The position numbers and the translations under genes are program-made. The notes under the pieces are model-generated. The model was not told where the DNA came from. It made no database searches and saw only the letters and a list, made by a program, of their open reading frames with translations. A stretch of 64,000 nt of DNA from Diphasiastrum complanatum (lineage: Eukaryota > Streptophyta > Lycopodiopsida > Lycopodiales > Lycopodiaceae). The stretch is from positions 51,124,195-51,188,194 of the forward strand of contig CM055097.1 in the NCBI GenBank assembly GCA_029204225.1, in the 5' to 3' direction. Below are positions 33,401-44,192 of the stretch, one piece after another; within the stretch, counting starts at the first letter, position 1, and each line of letters opens with the position of its first letter.

Positions 33401-34410
33401 TGTACTACAAATGTAATTATGGAAAGATCATCATTTTGGTTTTATATGTTGATGATATAATTCATAGGAAATGATCATGATGGCATTAAAGATGTAAAAA
33501 TTTCCTTGTCTAGTGAGTTTAAAATGGTAGATCTAGGACCTCAAAAGGTCATACTTGGAATAGAAGTTACTAGATGCAATGATTATACTTTCATATGTCA
33601 ATCTAAGTATGCTAGATCCATCTTAGAAAAGTTTGGCATAAAAGATTGTAAAGGAGTTGAAACTCCCATGGAACTAAATGTAAAAGTTTCTAAGGAAAGC
33701 GATGAAGCATCCTTGGAGGAAATCACTACCTATAGAAAACTTATTGGTTCCTTGATCTATTTGACCATCACTAGACCAGATCTTAGCTTTTGTGTTGGCA
33801 AATTGAGTCAATACATGCAAAGTCCACTAATATGTCATTGGAAGAGTGCCAAAAGAGTGTTAAGGTACATCTTGGCTACTAGAAACTTTGGCATAGTATA
33901 TCAAGGGACTAATCTTTGTTTAAGAGCATACTCAGACTCAGGTTTTGCAGGGGACAAAGTGGATAGAAGATCCACAAGTGCTTTGCTACATTCCTATGTG
34001 GAGGAGTCATATCTTGGCTTTCCAAAAAGCAAGATACTATCTCACTTTCATCAACCGAATCCGAGTATAAAGCTATGACAACAACAACAAAGAAGATCCT
34101 ATGGTCAAGAAGACTATTGGAGGAGCTTCAAGTGATCAAGGCTGAGGATATTCCATGCATTTATTGTGACAATCAAGCAGCCCGACAACTTGCCAACAAT
34201 CCAATCTTCCATGCTCGAACCAATCACATTGAGATTTCACATCACTTTGCGAGAGAGAAGGTACAAGCAAAGGAGATCAAGCTCATCCATGTTTCATCTT
34301 CAGATTGTGTTGCTGATATAACTACCAAACCATTGGTAAAGAATCCATTTGTGAAGTTAAGATTAGCACTTGGAGTTTTAGATAGATGTATACTAGATTT
34401 ACCAAGCTAG
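30457..34410 (+). pseudogene. Copia gag-pol polyprotein, five frameshifts
   Basis: ATG 30457 (MASMGGFLLEASERL). Domains in order: gag with IWKVRMESLF; zinc knuckle CFFCGKKGHFASEC (about 31210); protease WIDSGASSHMT (about 31372); GAG-pre-integrase LWHKRLGHPNY; integrase with HSDVH, DDKSRNSWIY, DNGGEY and PQQNGMAERKN; linker with RRSTRVRAEPSRLTY; RT with WIYKLKYNKDG, ARLVAKGF, LYGLKQAPRAWY and the active-site YVDDI; RNase H ending ADITTKPL. Reading shifts near 30717, 32345, 33285, 33465 and 34000 break the frame, so this copy cannot make a full polyprotein. It is the only element in the window that retains RT. Confidence 0.92.
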
Positions 34411-34424
34411 ATTTTGAGGAGGAG

Positions 34425-35252
34425 TGTGAAAATGTCAAAATCATGCTTGATCTAGGCCAATATCATGTACATATTATGTTTACACATGTGTGATGCCTGT
34501 TCCCACGTGTGAATTAAATGCATTTATCATTTAGATGAGTCATATAGGTTGTATATACCATTTCATTTGAGATCTAGTGGCTAAAATGGCCAAAATCTAG
34601 TTTTCTAGATATATGCCACTTGGCATCATTTTATTGGTAGGGAAAGCTATTTCACACGGATAGGAGTGATCTCACACGTGCCAAGGATAGCTCACATGTG
34701 TCAAAACATCAGTAGTAGATGAGATCCAACTTGTAGTAGCAAGTCCCTATAAATTAGAAAAATTGCCTAAAATCAAGGGAGGTGGCTATAAGTTAGGAAA
34801 CTTGGTCCATGTGCCATATTGAAGATTATTGGTGGATCCTTTGATGAGTAGGCACTCTCACACATGCCAAATCAGCTGAGTAAGCATTAGCTCTTGTGTA
34901 TATATAGTGGCTCATTTGGCCATAATTGACATGGAAGCTAAATCTTGGTTTTGGAGCAATTCTAGTGTTTTCTCTCTATTTGTCTTGTGTTTTTATGCAT
35001 TGATTGGGTTCTAAGCTTAGTATACTTTATTCTCAGCCTACTATCTGTACTCTGACAGGTTTTCACACGTGTGAAACCAACAAGTACAATTTTTGATCAA
35101 TAATGATTGTTCTTGTTAGATTTATTCATCTAGATTTGATCTAAATGCTATCTAATCTTGTGTAGATTGATAGGTTGATCTAATCTAACATCCAATCACA
35201 CTTGTGGATATGATTCAGATCTATTCTTGGTCCATTTTGCTATACTTTGACA
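34425..35252 (+). repeat. Copia 3' LTR
   Basis: Same ends as the 5' LTR. A nine-base deletion (near 34740) and about 23 substitutions separate it from the 5' copy. Confidence 0.92.
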
Positions 35253-35257
35253 ATTAT

Positions 35258-36765
35258 ATGTTGTTGTGCACCAATATCATCAATATCATTTGTTACAATA
35301 TGATTATGTGACAAATCTGCGAGTTTCAAATGAGTATTCTACCTAGAGCTAAACATTCCCTGTGAGTTCATTATTAATAATCTGCTCTTCATTGGTTGAT
35401 GGCAATGGTGAGGATGAGATCAATGATCGAGCAAGGCATCATGTATTATGCGACCTTGAATCGTCTGATGACGATGCATCATGATTGATAACACCGTCAT
35501 TTTTTATCATTAAAAGAATGTGCAACATTGAAGTCCTCTGGTGGATTCAAAGATGTATCATCTTCATCTGCATCTTCTTCAGGTAGTACAATTGGCCTGC
35601 ATGTCCACCACAGAATCTCTATCCTCAAAATTTCTTTTACGACGAGGAGAAACTTGAATCACATGCCACCATACGGGATCTAAATGGCCATGGTGAAAGA
35701 CCACTTGTAATTATTAGCATAAGCATGAATTAGTATGAATATATATCTTAAAGCTTCTTGAGCTCATCGAAGATCAATTAATTAGTACAAAAAAGACACG
35801 TTGATCATGACTACTTGCAATTGAAGACATTTATATATGTAAGATAAATAATTGTGTCACATATGCAATCATGAACAATTTATGCTAGAAATTTAGAAAT
35901 GTTATTAGAACTTCATTTTGTTTCTAGTATAAACTTTTTATGATATTTGATCATTTGAAAAGAAAAACCCATTAAAGAGAGCTCCCCACCTACAACTTTG
36001 GAAAAGACATTGACAATTAACTCTGTGGCGTTGATGCCTTGTATGTTTTTTCACTCTATACAAATATCAATGGCAATGAGATTTAATATTAAAGAGAAAG
36101 AGGTTAATATTTTTTTTTGAATTTTGTTGATGTAGGTAGACTATTCTTTAAACTCGCCTTTTTTTCACTTGTCAAGAATTTTATCAATAAGTAATCACAT
36201 CTAAGCTTTGCTTCCTCCACTATTTATTTGAAAAATTATATATGGCACTAATAGTTCAGAAGGTGAAAATTGTAGATACTCCCTAGAGTTTTCTTTTTGG
36301 GCTTGCAAACTATGTATGCCTCTGAGTACCAAAAAATGATAGGAATATTAGGACTCAAAATCAAAATTATCTACAAAATTGTAGTCCTTAGGATCAACTA
36401 AACTACAAAAGAGATGGAAAAAAGTCTATAAGTGATCTTTGAATTTCATTTGTAGATTATGTACATGGGTCTCATTAGGTTTTTTGACCTCCATTGGCCT
36501 ATCACTAGTCTTAGGGTCAACTGTTGGTTATTGTCTAAAATTATTATTGCATTTTTCTGGATGAATTTCCTCTCTTATTTTTTAAATTTCAAACAAGCTC
36601 TCACATTGATTGATTGCCTCTCCTTTCCAAGTAAAACAAGAGTAGATTGAACAAAAAAAAATTGGACTTTAGGGAAGCTATAGTTTTGGGCCTCTTTGCC
36701 ATCATCTTAAATCTATTAGGCTTGTACTTAAGGAAGGTAAGTGGTTGCTTATCTAGCATTGTTTG
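35258..36765. other. No recognisable gene
   Basis: AT-rich sequence with scattered short frames; no conserved motif on either strand. The first bases continue the pre-insertion target of the Copia. Confidence 0.5.
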
Positions 36766-36769
36766 GTGG

Positions 36770-37165
36770 ATTTGAAGGTGATGTGGTATTCACACATGTG
36801 CCAGGCCTGTTGAGTCAGCATATCAGGTCTAAATGTACTTGATCTATATATATAGATCATCTTTGTAAATAACAAGTTTGATGAGTGATCTTGATTTTGA
36901 GGCAAATCCATGTTGTTTTCACCATTTGTGTTCCAATTTTATGCATGGAATGCTGTCAATAGTTGAAGTACTTTACTCTCCTTCCACTGTTTGTACTGTG
37001 ATAGGTTTTCACACGTGTGAGGCCGCCCATCCACTTAATTGATCAATTAATTGTTGTTCTTGCTAGTTAAGTGCATGTTTTTGATCTAGATCAAGATCTA
37101 ATCAATAGTTATGTGAAAGATCAATAGAACTAGCATCCAACACCTCGATTGAAGATCCATTTATG
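36770..37165 (+). repeat. Degenerate Copia LTR fragment
   Basis: Shares the order of words in the 29036 LTR: a CACACATGTGCC box, a TATATATAG region followed by a GATCTTGATTTTGAGGCAA leader-like stretch, TACTGTGATAGGTTTTCACACGTGTG, ATTGTTGTTCTTG and GATCCATTTATGGTCC. It is much more diverged than the two LTRs of that element, and no partner or primer site is visible. Confidence 0.6.
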
Positions 37166-37552
37166 GTCCTAAAATTAGCAAAATCATTAGAGAAAATATG
37201 GGCCCAAAGAGGGCCCTATAAGAAATGCCATGTAGGAGAGAGAAAAATAACTATAAAGTAATTATAATATCATTTTCTAATTTCTTTACGCATCTGTCTA
37301 CACTACTTTCCATGTAAATGAATGCACCTTAGTTTAGTCACATCAAACTTCACTGGTGTTTAACCACAGTAATATAATTTTTCAAAATGCTAAAATATTC
37401 CCTCCCAATAGTTGGGAACACTCAAAAATTTGAATTAGGAATGACATTTCTGAAAAAAGCCTATGCCATCTCTATCTCCAGCAGAGTCATTAGCGCCATC
37501 TCCAGCTTTGTTATTGTCATTGTGTTGTTTGTTACTATACTACTGTACTGAG

Positions 37553-40328
37553 ATGACAAAGCTTTATCATCTTCATGTGGATCTGTCACCAGAATATGCT
37601 CTGCTCAAGACGAGAAATTCAAAGCAACCCAAATTGTCAACTTCTGATATGGTCCGATACAGGGAGGAAAAGCTAAAACATGTAGATTTATGGTCACTCA
37701 AGAACATTGTATCCTATTGATCCATGTTTATTGCAACATCCAAATTTTCATTTGGTGAGTCAGTTAATAATCTATATGTGTTATGGTAAAAATGGCCTTT
37801 TGGGTTACTGTGAGAATTTGATGCTCTATGGGAATGCACATTCAATGCAAAGAATACATTATTTGGAAGAGAAATCAAGGTAAATATCAAAGGAGTGCGA
37901 AGAAAAATTTACAAAGATGAAAACTTGTTTGGTTGAAAATGAGATGCTCAAGGAGGAGATCCAAAGGTTGAAATCTTCTTTGCATCATTATACAACTAGT
38001 AATGATGAGATAAAAATTGCATTTTAATCCATGCGTATCTCATATTTGTCTCTTGTTAAAGATATGGATGCGCTCAACAGAAAGGTCCGAAGCAACAAGA
38101 GGAAAAGACTGGTAAACAAGGATATATGTGATCTATCATCCAGAGGAGGTCATAGAAAAAGATGAATCCGTGCATTCAAGTAAGTTATAGCTTATTTGGT
38201 ATTGAATATTGCTTGAACTTTTTGATTCATTCATAATCACTAATTTTGTTATTTGTTCATTTCAACTTTCTGTTGATTTGCTTATTATATACTATTGTGA
38301 ATACTATGAGTGTCCTAATTTCTACTGACATTTTCATAAATATTATGTTTGCAATGCAGATCAACATTGGTTGTTGAAGACCATTTAGCCGATGAGATTT
38401 CAATTGGAAACTCACTAGGCTCTATCTTGACTTCTAAATCTATGAAATCAATTTTAAATAATAACAAAATGAAAAATATTAAGGCTTCAATTACTGATAG
38501 CATTATGGATGACGTTGAAAAAATATTAGACACTACATTGCTTCAGGGGGCATGTGACTTTTCTAGCATCAGTAGGGAAGCATATGCAACAATGTTTAAG
38601 ATGATAAAGGAGGCATTTGAAAAGGTAAATATTAAAAAGTTTCCAGTCCCATGACCATTTCATCTTTAAAAAAAAAGAGACATGTTAAACCATGGTATGC
38701 AGACAATAGTTGGTAATCCATCTCATATCAATGAAGTGTATTGCTCGAAAGGAGAAAGTCTAGCATATAACAATTTCAACAATTTATTTATTGACATTAA
38801 TCAGTTATTAACATTCATCATAAATTTTTACGGTATTACAAATGAGAATGTCAATAACAAGTTGATAGTTGTTCTCAAGTTAGATGAGTCTAAAATTATA
38901 AAAGGACCAAAAATGAAAAGAGTCAGTCTCACAATCATGAATGGAGCACTTTCAAATTCAGAAGACTCAGAAGGCCTCAATTTCAGTGTTAAATCAGAAA
39001 ATGATATCTGGTGGTTGGCAGCCTTTCAGGTATAGCAGCTCCTTCGCATAATAAATAGAGATAATCATTTGAATATGGATTTCATATCTAAAATCGTCTC
39101 TGTGTTAATATTATGAGGCTAATCACGTTTTTGTATTCTCTTATAGGTGCTGAAAGAAGACCATAACATTCTCTCATGGATATTTAGTAGAACATCATAT
39201 CCTGCCACCATAAAAAATCACATGGAGGGAGTTCCACTCAATATTCCTGGAATTGGCACTTTCAACATTGAATGGCATTTAGTAGGAGATCTGAAGACAT
39301 TAAAATGTATGTTCAATGTATCTCATGGCGCTAACTCTAAACACCCTTGTTTGTACTGCATGAAAACAACAAAAGACATGACAAAAAGTACAAGAATATC
39401 AAGAGATCGAGAAGATCCTAATTGAAAACCAGTACTACCGATTTCTCTACGAAATGTTCATATTTGTACATTGCATGCGGAGGTGTGTATTATAGAAAAA
39501 ACAATATATCTTCACATCTTGTTTGCATGGAATTCAGAGCTAGAGGCCTCTGCGAAGGAAGCTATTTCCAGATTAGAGGATGTGTTGTCCAAAGCAGGCT
39601 TATATAAAGGCTACGTTAAAATAAAAAAAGATGACAATCTATCAGGTAAAGCAAGAAATATTCCATGCAAGCCAAGCATTGGAGGATCTAAAGCTCAAAG
39701 ATTTTTGTCAAATTATTTTGGCAAACAATCTATCAATACACAGTTTGGAAAGAAATTATTGCATTAACTCAAGATTTCGAAGAAGAAGGTTCTACTCGTA
39801 TACACAAAGTAGAAGTTTGGAAAAAGTTAGACAACATGGTGAAATACTTGAGAAAAAATAAATTTTTAAATACTGATGTTCAAATGATACAGAAAACAAC
39901 CAATGAATTTGTGGATGCAGTTCAAAGTGCATGGGGTGTTGATCATATAACACATTATATGGTAAGATTTTGATTTTACACTACGATAGACAAATATGTA
40001 CAATTAAATTATATACTTTTGGTACTGATTTAGATTATGTTTTTATGACATGTAACACATATTACGACATCATTCGACATTCTTTGCAAGAAATAGTGGA
40101 AGTCTTAGCATAGGGTCATCGCAAGGAATGGAAAAATCTCATTGGCAAGCAAGAGCGGCATTTCATAAAAGTACACAACATGGTAGGACTAGCACAAAAA
40201 ATAGCTATATACTACAACTTTTCCAATGGTTTTACAGAAGAATCCAAATTTCTCATAATACAAAATCGACGGATTATAAAAAATTTCAAAAAGCATGCCA
40301 ATTTATACAAGCTAGTAGGCTATAGACA
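37553..40328 (+). pseudogene. Transposase-like gene, longer relative
   Basis: Start ATG 37553 (MTKLYHLHVDLSPEY). Later pieces parallel the copy at 10630: CYGKNGLLGYCENL, QGACDFSSISREAY, VVLKLDESKIIKG, GDLKTLKCMFNVSHGAN and HPCLYCMK. A GT-AG intron lies at about 39030-39146. Unlike the other copy it keeps the ~45-bp segment around GVPLNIPGIGTFNIEWH and a C-terminal half: CTLHAEVCIIEKT, QSAWGVDHITHYM, then in another frame EKSHWQARAAFHKSTQHGRT and LFQWFYRRI. Stops (for example TGA at 38652, TGA at 39423) and frame changes mark decay. The Cys pairs and the LHAE motif are candidate metal-binding/catalytic positions; I do not know the superfamily. Confidence 0.6.
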
Positions 40329-40385
40329 CACAATAAAATTTTGTATATTAAATAAAAGTATTTACAAAGTACAATTCAGCAGTAT

Positions 40386-41870
40386 CTAATCTGCTTTCGA
40401 TATTTTTTCCAATGAAAGTTGCAACTTAGAATCATGCAACAATTTTCTTCTTTCGTATGGATCCAATAGCTCATAGTTTTCATGCTTACTCAGATCAACA
40501 TAAGCAGCATACACTGCAAAATGAGATGATCTGAGCATGGACTTCACTGGTCCATATCCTAAAATTTTAACCACAATAGTTCTCTTTATAAAAACTATTT
40601 TATGCACCTTATTGAAATTATGTCCTTCAAGAAAATGAGACAGTGCCTTGATTGCCATAATCATAGTTTCACCATGTTGATAAAACTTTGAATGGGCAAC
40701 TCTTATCTCATTATTCTTGAAGGACTTCATATAGTGCCCTAGTGCATGATCTCTTGAAAATTCTCCAGCAGAAGATCTCTACCCTCCTCGACAAATTGCG
40801 AAATCATCAAGAAAAATTGTTTCCTGAAATGATAAAAAACAAAGTAAGCTCCAGTATATAATCTGACATAACAAATCTAATAGTACTTGATAAGAGACAA
40901 AAACTTACGCATTCGGCTTTGTCTTCTCTGATTACTGTCTCTCCATCAATATTATGTCCACCTTTCGATGTCAATATTGTTGGTGAATAGACAGTTGGCT
41001 GTGGAAAACCAAGTTGACTTTGGATTCTAAGAAACTCCTCCTCAGAAGGTAGATCATCTTCTTTGTTGCGCATTTCCTCCACAACCATTTTCAAACAATC
41101 TTTTCTAAAACTTATCATTATGTACATCGTCAACACCAGGGAGAAGATCATTAGCATCAAAATCAATTATATCCGAAAATTCATCAAGCTCTTTGCTCAA
41201 AATACAAAGAGTCTCAGCTTCAGTGAAGTAAAAAAGATCCGATATATCCGATATTGTTAAAAGGAATTATTATATTATAAGTAGGCAAAGTGATCAAAGA
41301 TTTATCAGAAGGAGAAAGGGTAGTGGGTGTTCTAGGGCCTATAAAAGTAGTCCTATTTTGAGTAGGATCAAAATCAGAACAATCATCTAAATTAATATTC
41401 GTATCAATAAAAAAAGTATCTATATCTACAATCTTTGACTTTTCAAACTTTGTACCACTAGAAAAAGTTGCTTCAGAAGTGGAGGGCACAGCCTCCAAAT
41501 CATCAGAAATATTTAACAAAAAAAAAAAAAAACCAGACTAAAAATCAACAAATCTACATTTTTTATTATGAATTGGGCACTTATCTACAGACGTGAAATC
41601 ATTATGTACCTTGGTAAACATTCTATCAAGTTTAGCTTTATAGATATGCTTGTCGAGTGCCACCAGGTCTTGATAATGAATCATGTATTTATTCTGAGAT
41701 CTGAATAGAGGAGTATTGAGTAGGGACTTAAATTTGAGATATATCTCAGAAAATACCTCCACACCAGGGCCCTCAGTTATAGAAGGTAGAATAAAAAAAA
41801 AAGGAGGAAAAAGAGATTTGAAATAGTCCAACCTATCAGTAATATCAAATTCATTAAAAAAAAAAACAAA
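40386..41870 (-). pseudogene. Minus-strand gene of unknown function in the same element
   Basis: The upstream exon (about 41870-40907) reads PSITEGPGVEVFSEIY, DKCPIHNKKCRF, then across one stop an acidic segment with DFDANDLLPGVDDV. Later comes LPSEEEFLRIQSQLGFPQPT. A donor GTAAGT after KAEC (about 40906) and acceptor TTTCAG join to ETIFLDDFAICRGG and, after one stop, FSRDHALGHYMKSF, FYQHGETMIMAIKAL and LLDPYERRKLLHDSK. The spliced pieces keep one frame apart from two stops and one shift, so it was once a real gene. It ends 58 bp from the convergent transposase end. No family recognised. Confidence 0.5.
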
Positions 41871-41923
41871 CTGGATTCAAAATTAGACATTCAAAACAAA
41901 AATAACAGAAGTAAAGTTCCAAA

Positions 41924-42621
41924 TATCGCTCTCAAGCGCAAACCACAGGTCAGACAAGCACGTCAATGCAACATGCACTCGAGAGAGATATTTGAAGTTG
42001 GAGTATCGGATCCGAGCGCAAGAACACCGAGCAGAAAAGAAAAGAGATGCGAAGAATGCTTGAATGCGATACCGGAGGATGCAGTATCGGATCCAAGCGC
42101 ATAATAGTCAACGAAAGGTAATGAGAGCAAGCGGCGCACTTGAAATCGATATCTGGAAAAGCAATCGTAAATTTGCGTGAAAATCCGAACCGAAAAAGAC
42201 CTATTTATAAAAAAAATTTGTAATGAGTGTCAAAGGAACACGTGTCAAATTGTGATTGGTTAAAATAAATGCGCCGTACCTAGAATGATTGATCTGACAT
42301 CTGTCATGTGCGAGAATGACACACGTCAATATCGGACTCGCGCACGTGTCTCAGTCCACGTGGCCTCATAATTGGATCATCATTGTCAGTACGGACATTC
42401 CATGTGGATTAATAATCTAATGGCACATGTCTTCACTGTCTTTTCACGCGTGCAAAAATTTCGTATATATAAGTCCTCAGAATTTTCATTTTTTTTCGCA
42501 AAATTTTTGCTTTTAGCTCTCGATATTGCTCTCAAGCGCGCTCTTTCACCGTTAAGCTTCTGCCCTCTCACAGTGCGCTTGAGTCCGATATCGCTGGTTG
42601 TTCAATATCGCTTTCGAGCGC
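41924..42621. promoter_or_regulatory. Divergent promoter with six TATCGS-N6-GCGC motifs
   Basis: TATA boxes point both ways: plus at 42464-42471 (TATATATA), minus at 42209-42202 (TATAAATA). Between them are ACACGTGT (42238), GCACGTGT (42342) and CCACGTGG (42357). The 16-bp motif occurs at 41924, 42004, 42085 (minus-gene leader) and at 42524, 42575 (inverted) and 42606 (plus-gene leader), three per leader. A looser inverted copy lies at 42134-42153. Symmetric placement suggests a protein-binding site, such as for the element's own transposase. Confidence 0.65.
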
Positions 42622-42637
42622 ACATCTCTTTTCTTCA

Positions 42638-43099
42638 AATAATGCCAGCACCTCCAGAGACCTACCTTTGGATAGAACCAATGTGCCTACTACCTCTAGG
42701 AGGAAAAAAAAACCGCCTGTCCCCAAGAAGGCTGGATCTCAAAGGTTAGTTGTTTCCCTTCCTCCTAGACGTATCCCGACCAAGAGACCCCGTGTCTTCT
42801 TGAGCTCTGAGTCAGATGCTGGAGAATTTGACTCAGATCAAGAATCTTCACCCAGTCCTCCTCTTGTTATTCGTCCAGCTCCTCCGTAGGTTTCATCACC
42901 AAAATCGTTGATTACCCAAGAGGAACTAGACAAAATAACAGAGGAAGGCAATTTTGTTCAAGATGCATATCTTATTTTATATGATAAAAAAGAAACAAAA
43001 GTCCTTCCTAATACAGAGGAAGGCAATTTTGTAGCAGATATTCCTCTTGTCTTAAAAGACATTGAGGCCTTCCCAAAACAGAGGAGGGTGAGATTATAA
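42638..43099 (+). pseudogene. Basic/Ser-Pro linker ORF related to the H3-Ulp1 gene, no histone fold
   Basis: ATG at about 42641 gives MPAPPETYLW, but the conserved frame (from 42668) reads TSRRKKKPPVPKKAGSQR, then FLSSESDAGEFDSDQESS and PSPPLVIRPAPP, a stop, and EELDKITEEGNFVQDAY with TEEGNFV repeated. Arg/Lys- then Ser/Pro-rich composition parallels the linker after the H3 domain (SRRKQTKPT ... SESPSPP). No MARTKQT start or histone helices and no Ulp1 motifs are visible here, so it is either truncated or a different fusion. Confidence 0.5.
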
Positions 43100-43224
43100 A
43101 AGGAACTATTGCCTTATTAGTTTCTAATACTGATATAAAAATATAGAAAAATTGACTGAATAGAGATCTATTTGTAAATAGAGAGACATCAAAGTGCCAC
43201 CCATTTATCTTTATTAAAGAGAAG

Positions 43225-43290
43225 ATTTGCATCCTCTTACTTCCTACACTTTCTTGACTACTATGATTGAAGGATCTGAAAAGACAGTAT
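43225..43290 (+). pseudogene. Short Copia pol linker scrap
   Basis: CTTTCTTGACTACTATGATTGAAGG closely matches 32846-32870 of the full-length Copia, the integrase-RT linker. It is too short to define an element. Confidence 0.5.
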
Positions 43291-43419
43291 GGACTATTGC
43301 ACTCACATCACATGTGGGATACCCCCACCTTAAGGATTTATTGTGTTCTATGTGGTGATGCAAATTGTGCAAGTAGATAATGGTTGGAAAGCTATTTGAG
43401 TGTAGATTTAGGTGCAAGA

Positions 43420-44067
43420 TGTGAAGGATCTCAGATCATTAAGATCCAATCCATTTGAAAGATCTTTGGTTAGAAAGAAAAATACACTATCAATCTCACC
43501 AATGTAGAAAAATCAGCATCTACACACAAAATGAGATGCAAACACTAATAGAACTTGATCAAAATTGAATGAAATGATAAAGTATTGTTTCTATCCATAC
43601 AAAACTAGCAAGCTACTGCATTTCGCATATGTGGATCCAAAAATAGCAAATATAGATCATTCTACACACAAAATTGCATGCAATCACAAGTATAGTGCAC
43701 CAATGGATAGTAGAACCCAAGAGAACCATGTATAAGCATGAAATGAGATACAGAAGAGAGAATATCACTCTCTCCATGATTTACATCCTTTTATAGCAGG
43801 TCCAAACCCTATGTGGCCACTTGGCTTTCCCTCAAAATTTCTAACCCTAATATTTTTTGGTCTACATTCAAAGTACCCAACATTCAAATTTGAATCTACT
43901 CAAACTCGCCTTCTAACTTTTCCACACTTTCAAAGAGTGTTTATTCAAATGACATTTAGACTAATGAACTTTGAAAAGTCAATCTCTAAGTCTAAAAACA
44001 AAGTTGGCCTCTATATGCCAAATATGGAAATATAGCAAATATGATCAAACTAGTTCAATCTTTCACA
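43420..44067 (-). repeat. 3' LTR of minus-strand Copia
   Basis: 648 bp. On its own strand it starts TGTGAAAGATTGAACTAG and ends GATCCTTCACA. The start abuts the purine tract. Confidence 0.8.
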
Positions 44068-44192
44068 CTCCCTCTTCAACTAGTTCTAGCATGGACTTTG
44101 ATAACACTCCAAGTGATGTCTTATGCTTCATGAACAATTCCTTTCCCAATTCTTTGATGAAGGTATCAGCTACACATTACCTTGAGGACACA

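Larger units (their letters stand above)
29036..35252 (+). mobile_element. Full-length Copia retrotransposon with perfect target duplication
   Basis: 5' LTR 29036-29870 (835 bp) and 3' LTR 34425-35252 (828 bp), both TGTGAAAATGTC ... CTTTGACA, are flanked by ATTAT at 29031-29035 and 35253-35257. The primer site TGGTATCAGAGCC follows the 5' LTR and a purine tract (TTTTGAGGAGGAG) precedes the 3' LTR. The LTRs differ by about 23 substitutions plus two small indels (~3%), so it is a fairly recent insertion, younger than the Gypsy at 8498. It is structurally complete but coding is broken by frameshifts. Confidence 0.95.
37211..43200. mobile_element. Related three-gene element of unassigned family (right border unknown)
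   Basis: The left end GGGCCCTATAAGAAATGCCA matches the left end of the 10331 insert. Inside are a plus-strand transposase-like gene (37553-40328), a convergent minus-strand gene (41870-40386), a two-TATA divergent region with six TATCGS-N6-GCGC motifs, and a plus-strand basic linker ORF (42638-43099). This looks like the fuller form from which the 10331 insert has lost the minus-strand gene. The linker ORF here lacks any histone fold. The right end could not be defined. Confidence 0.6.
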
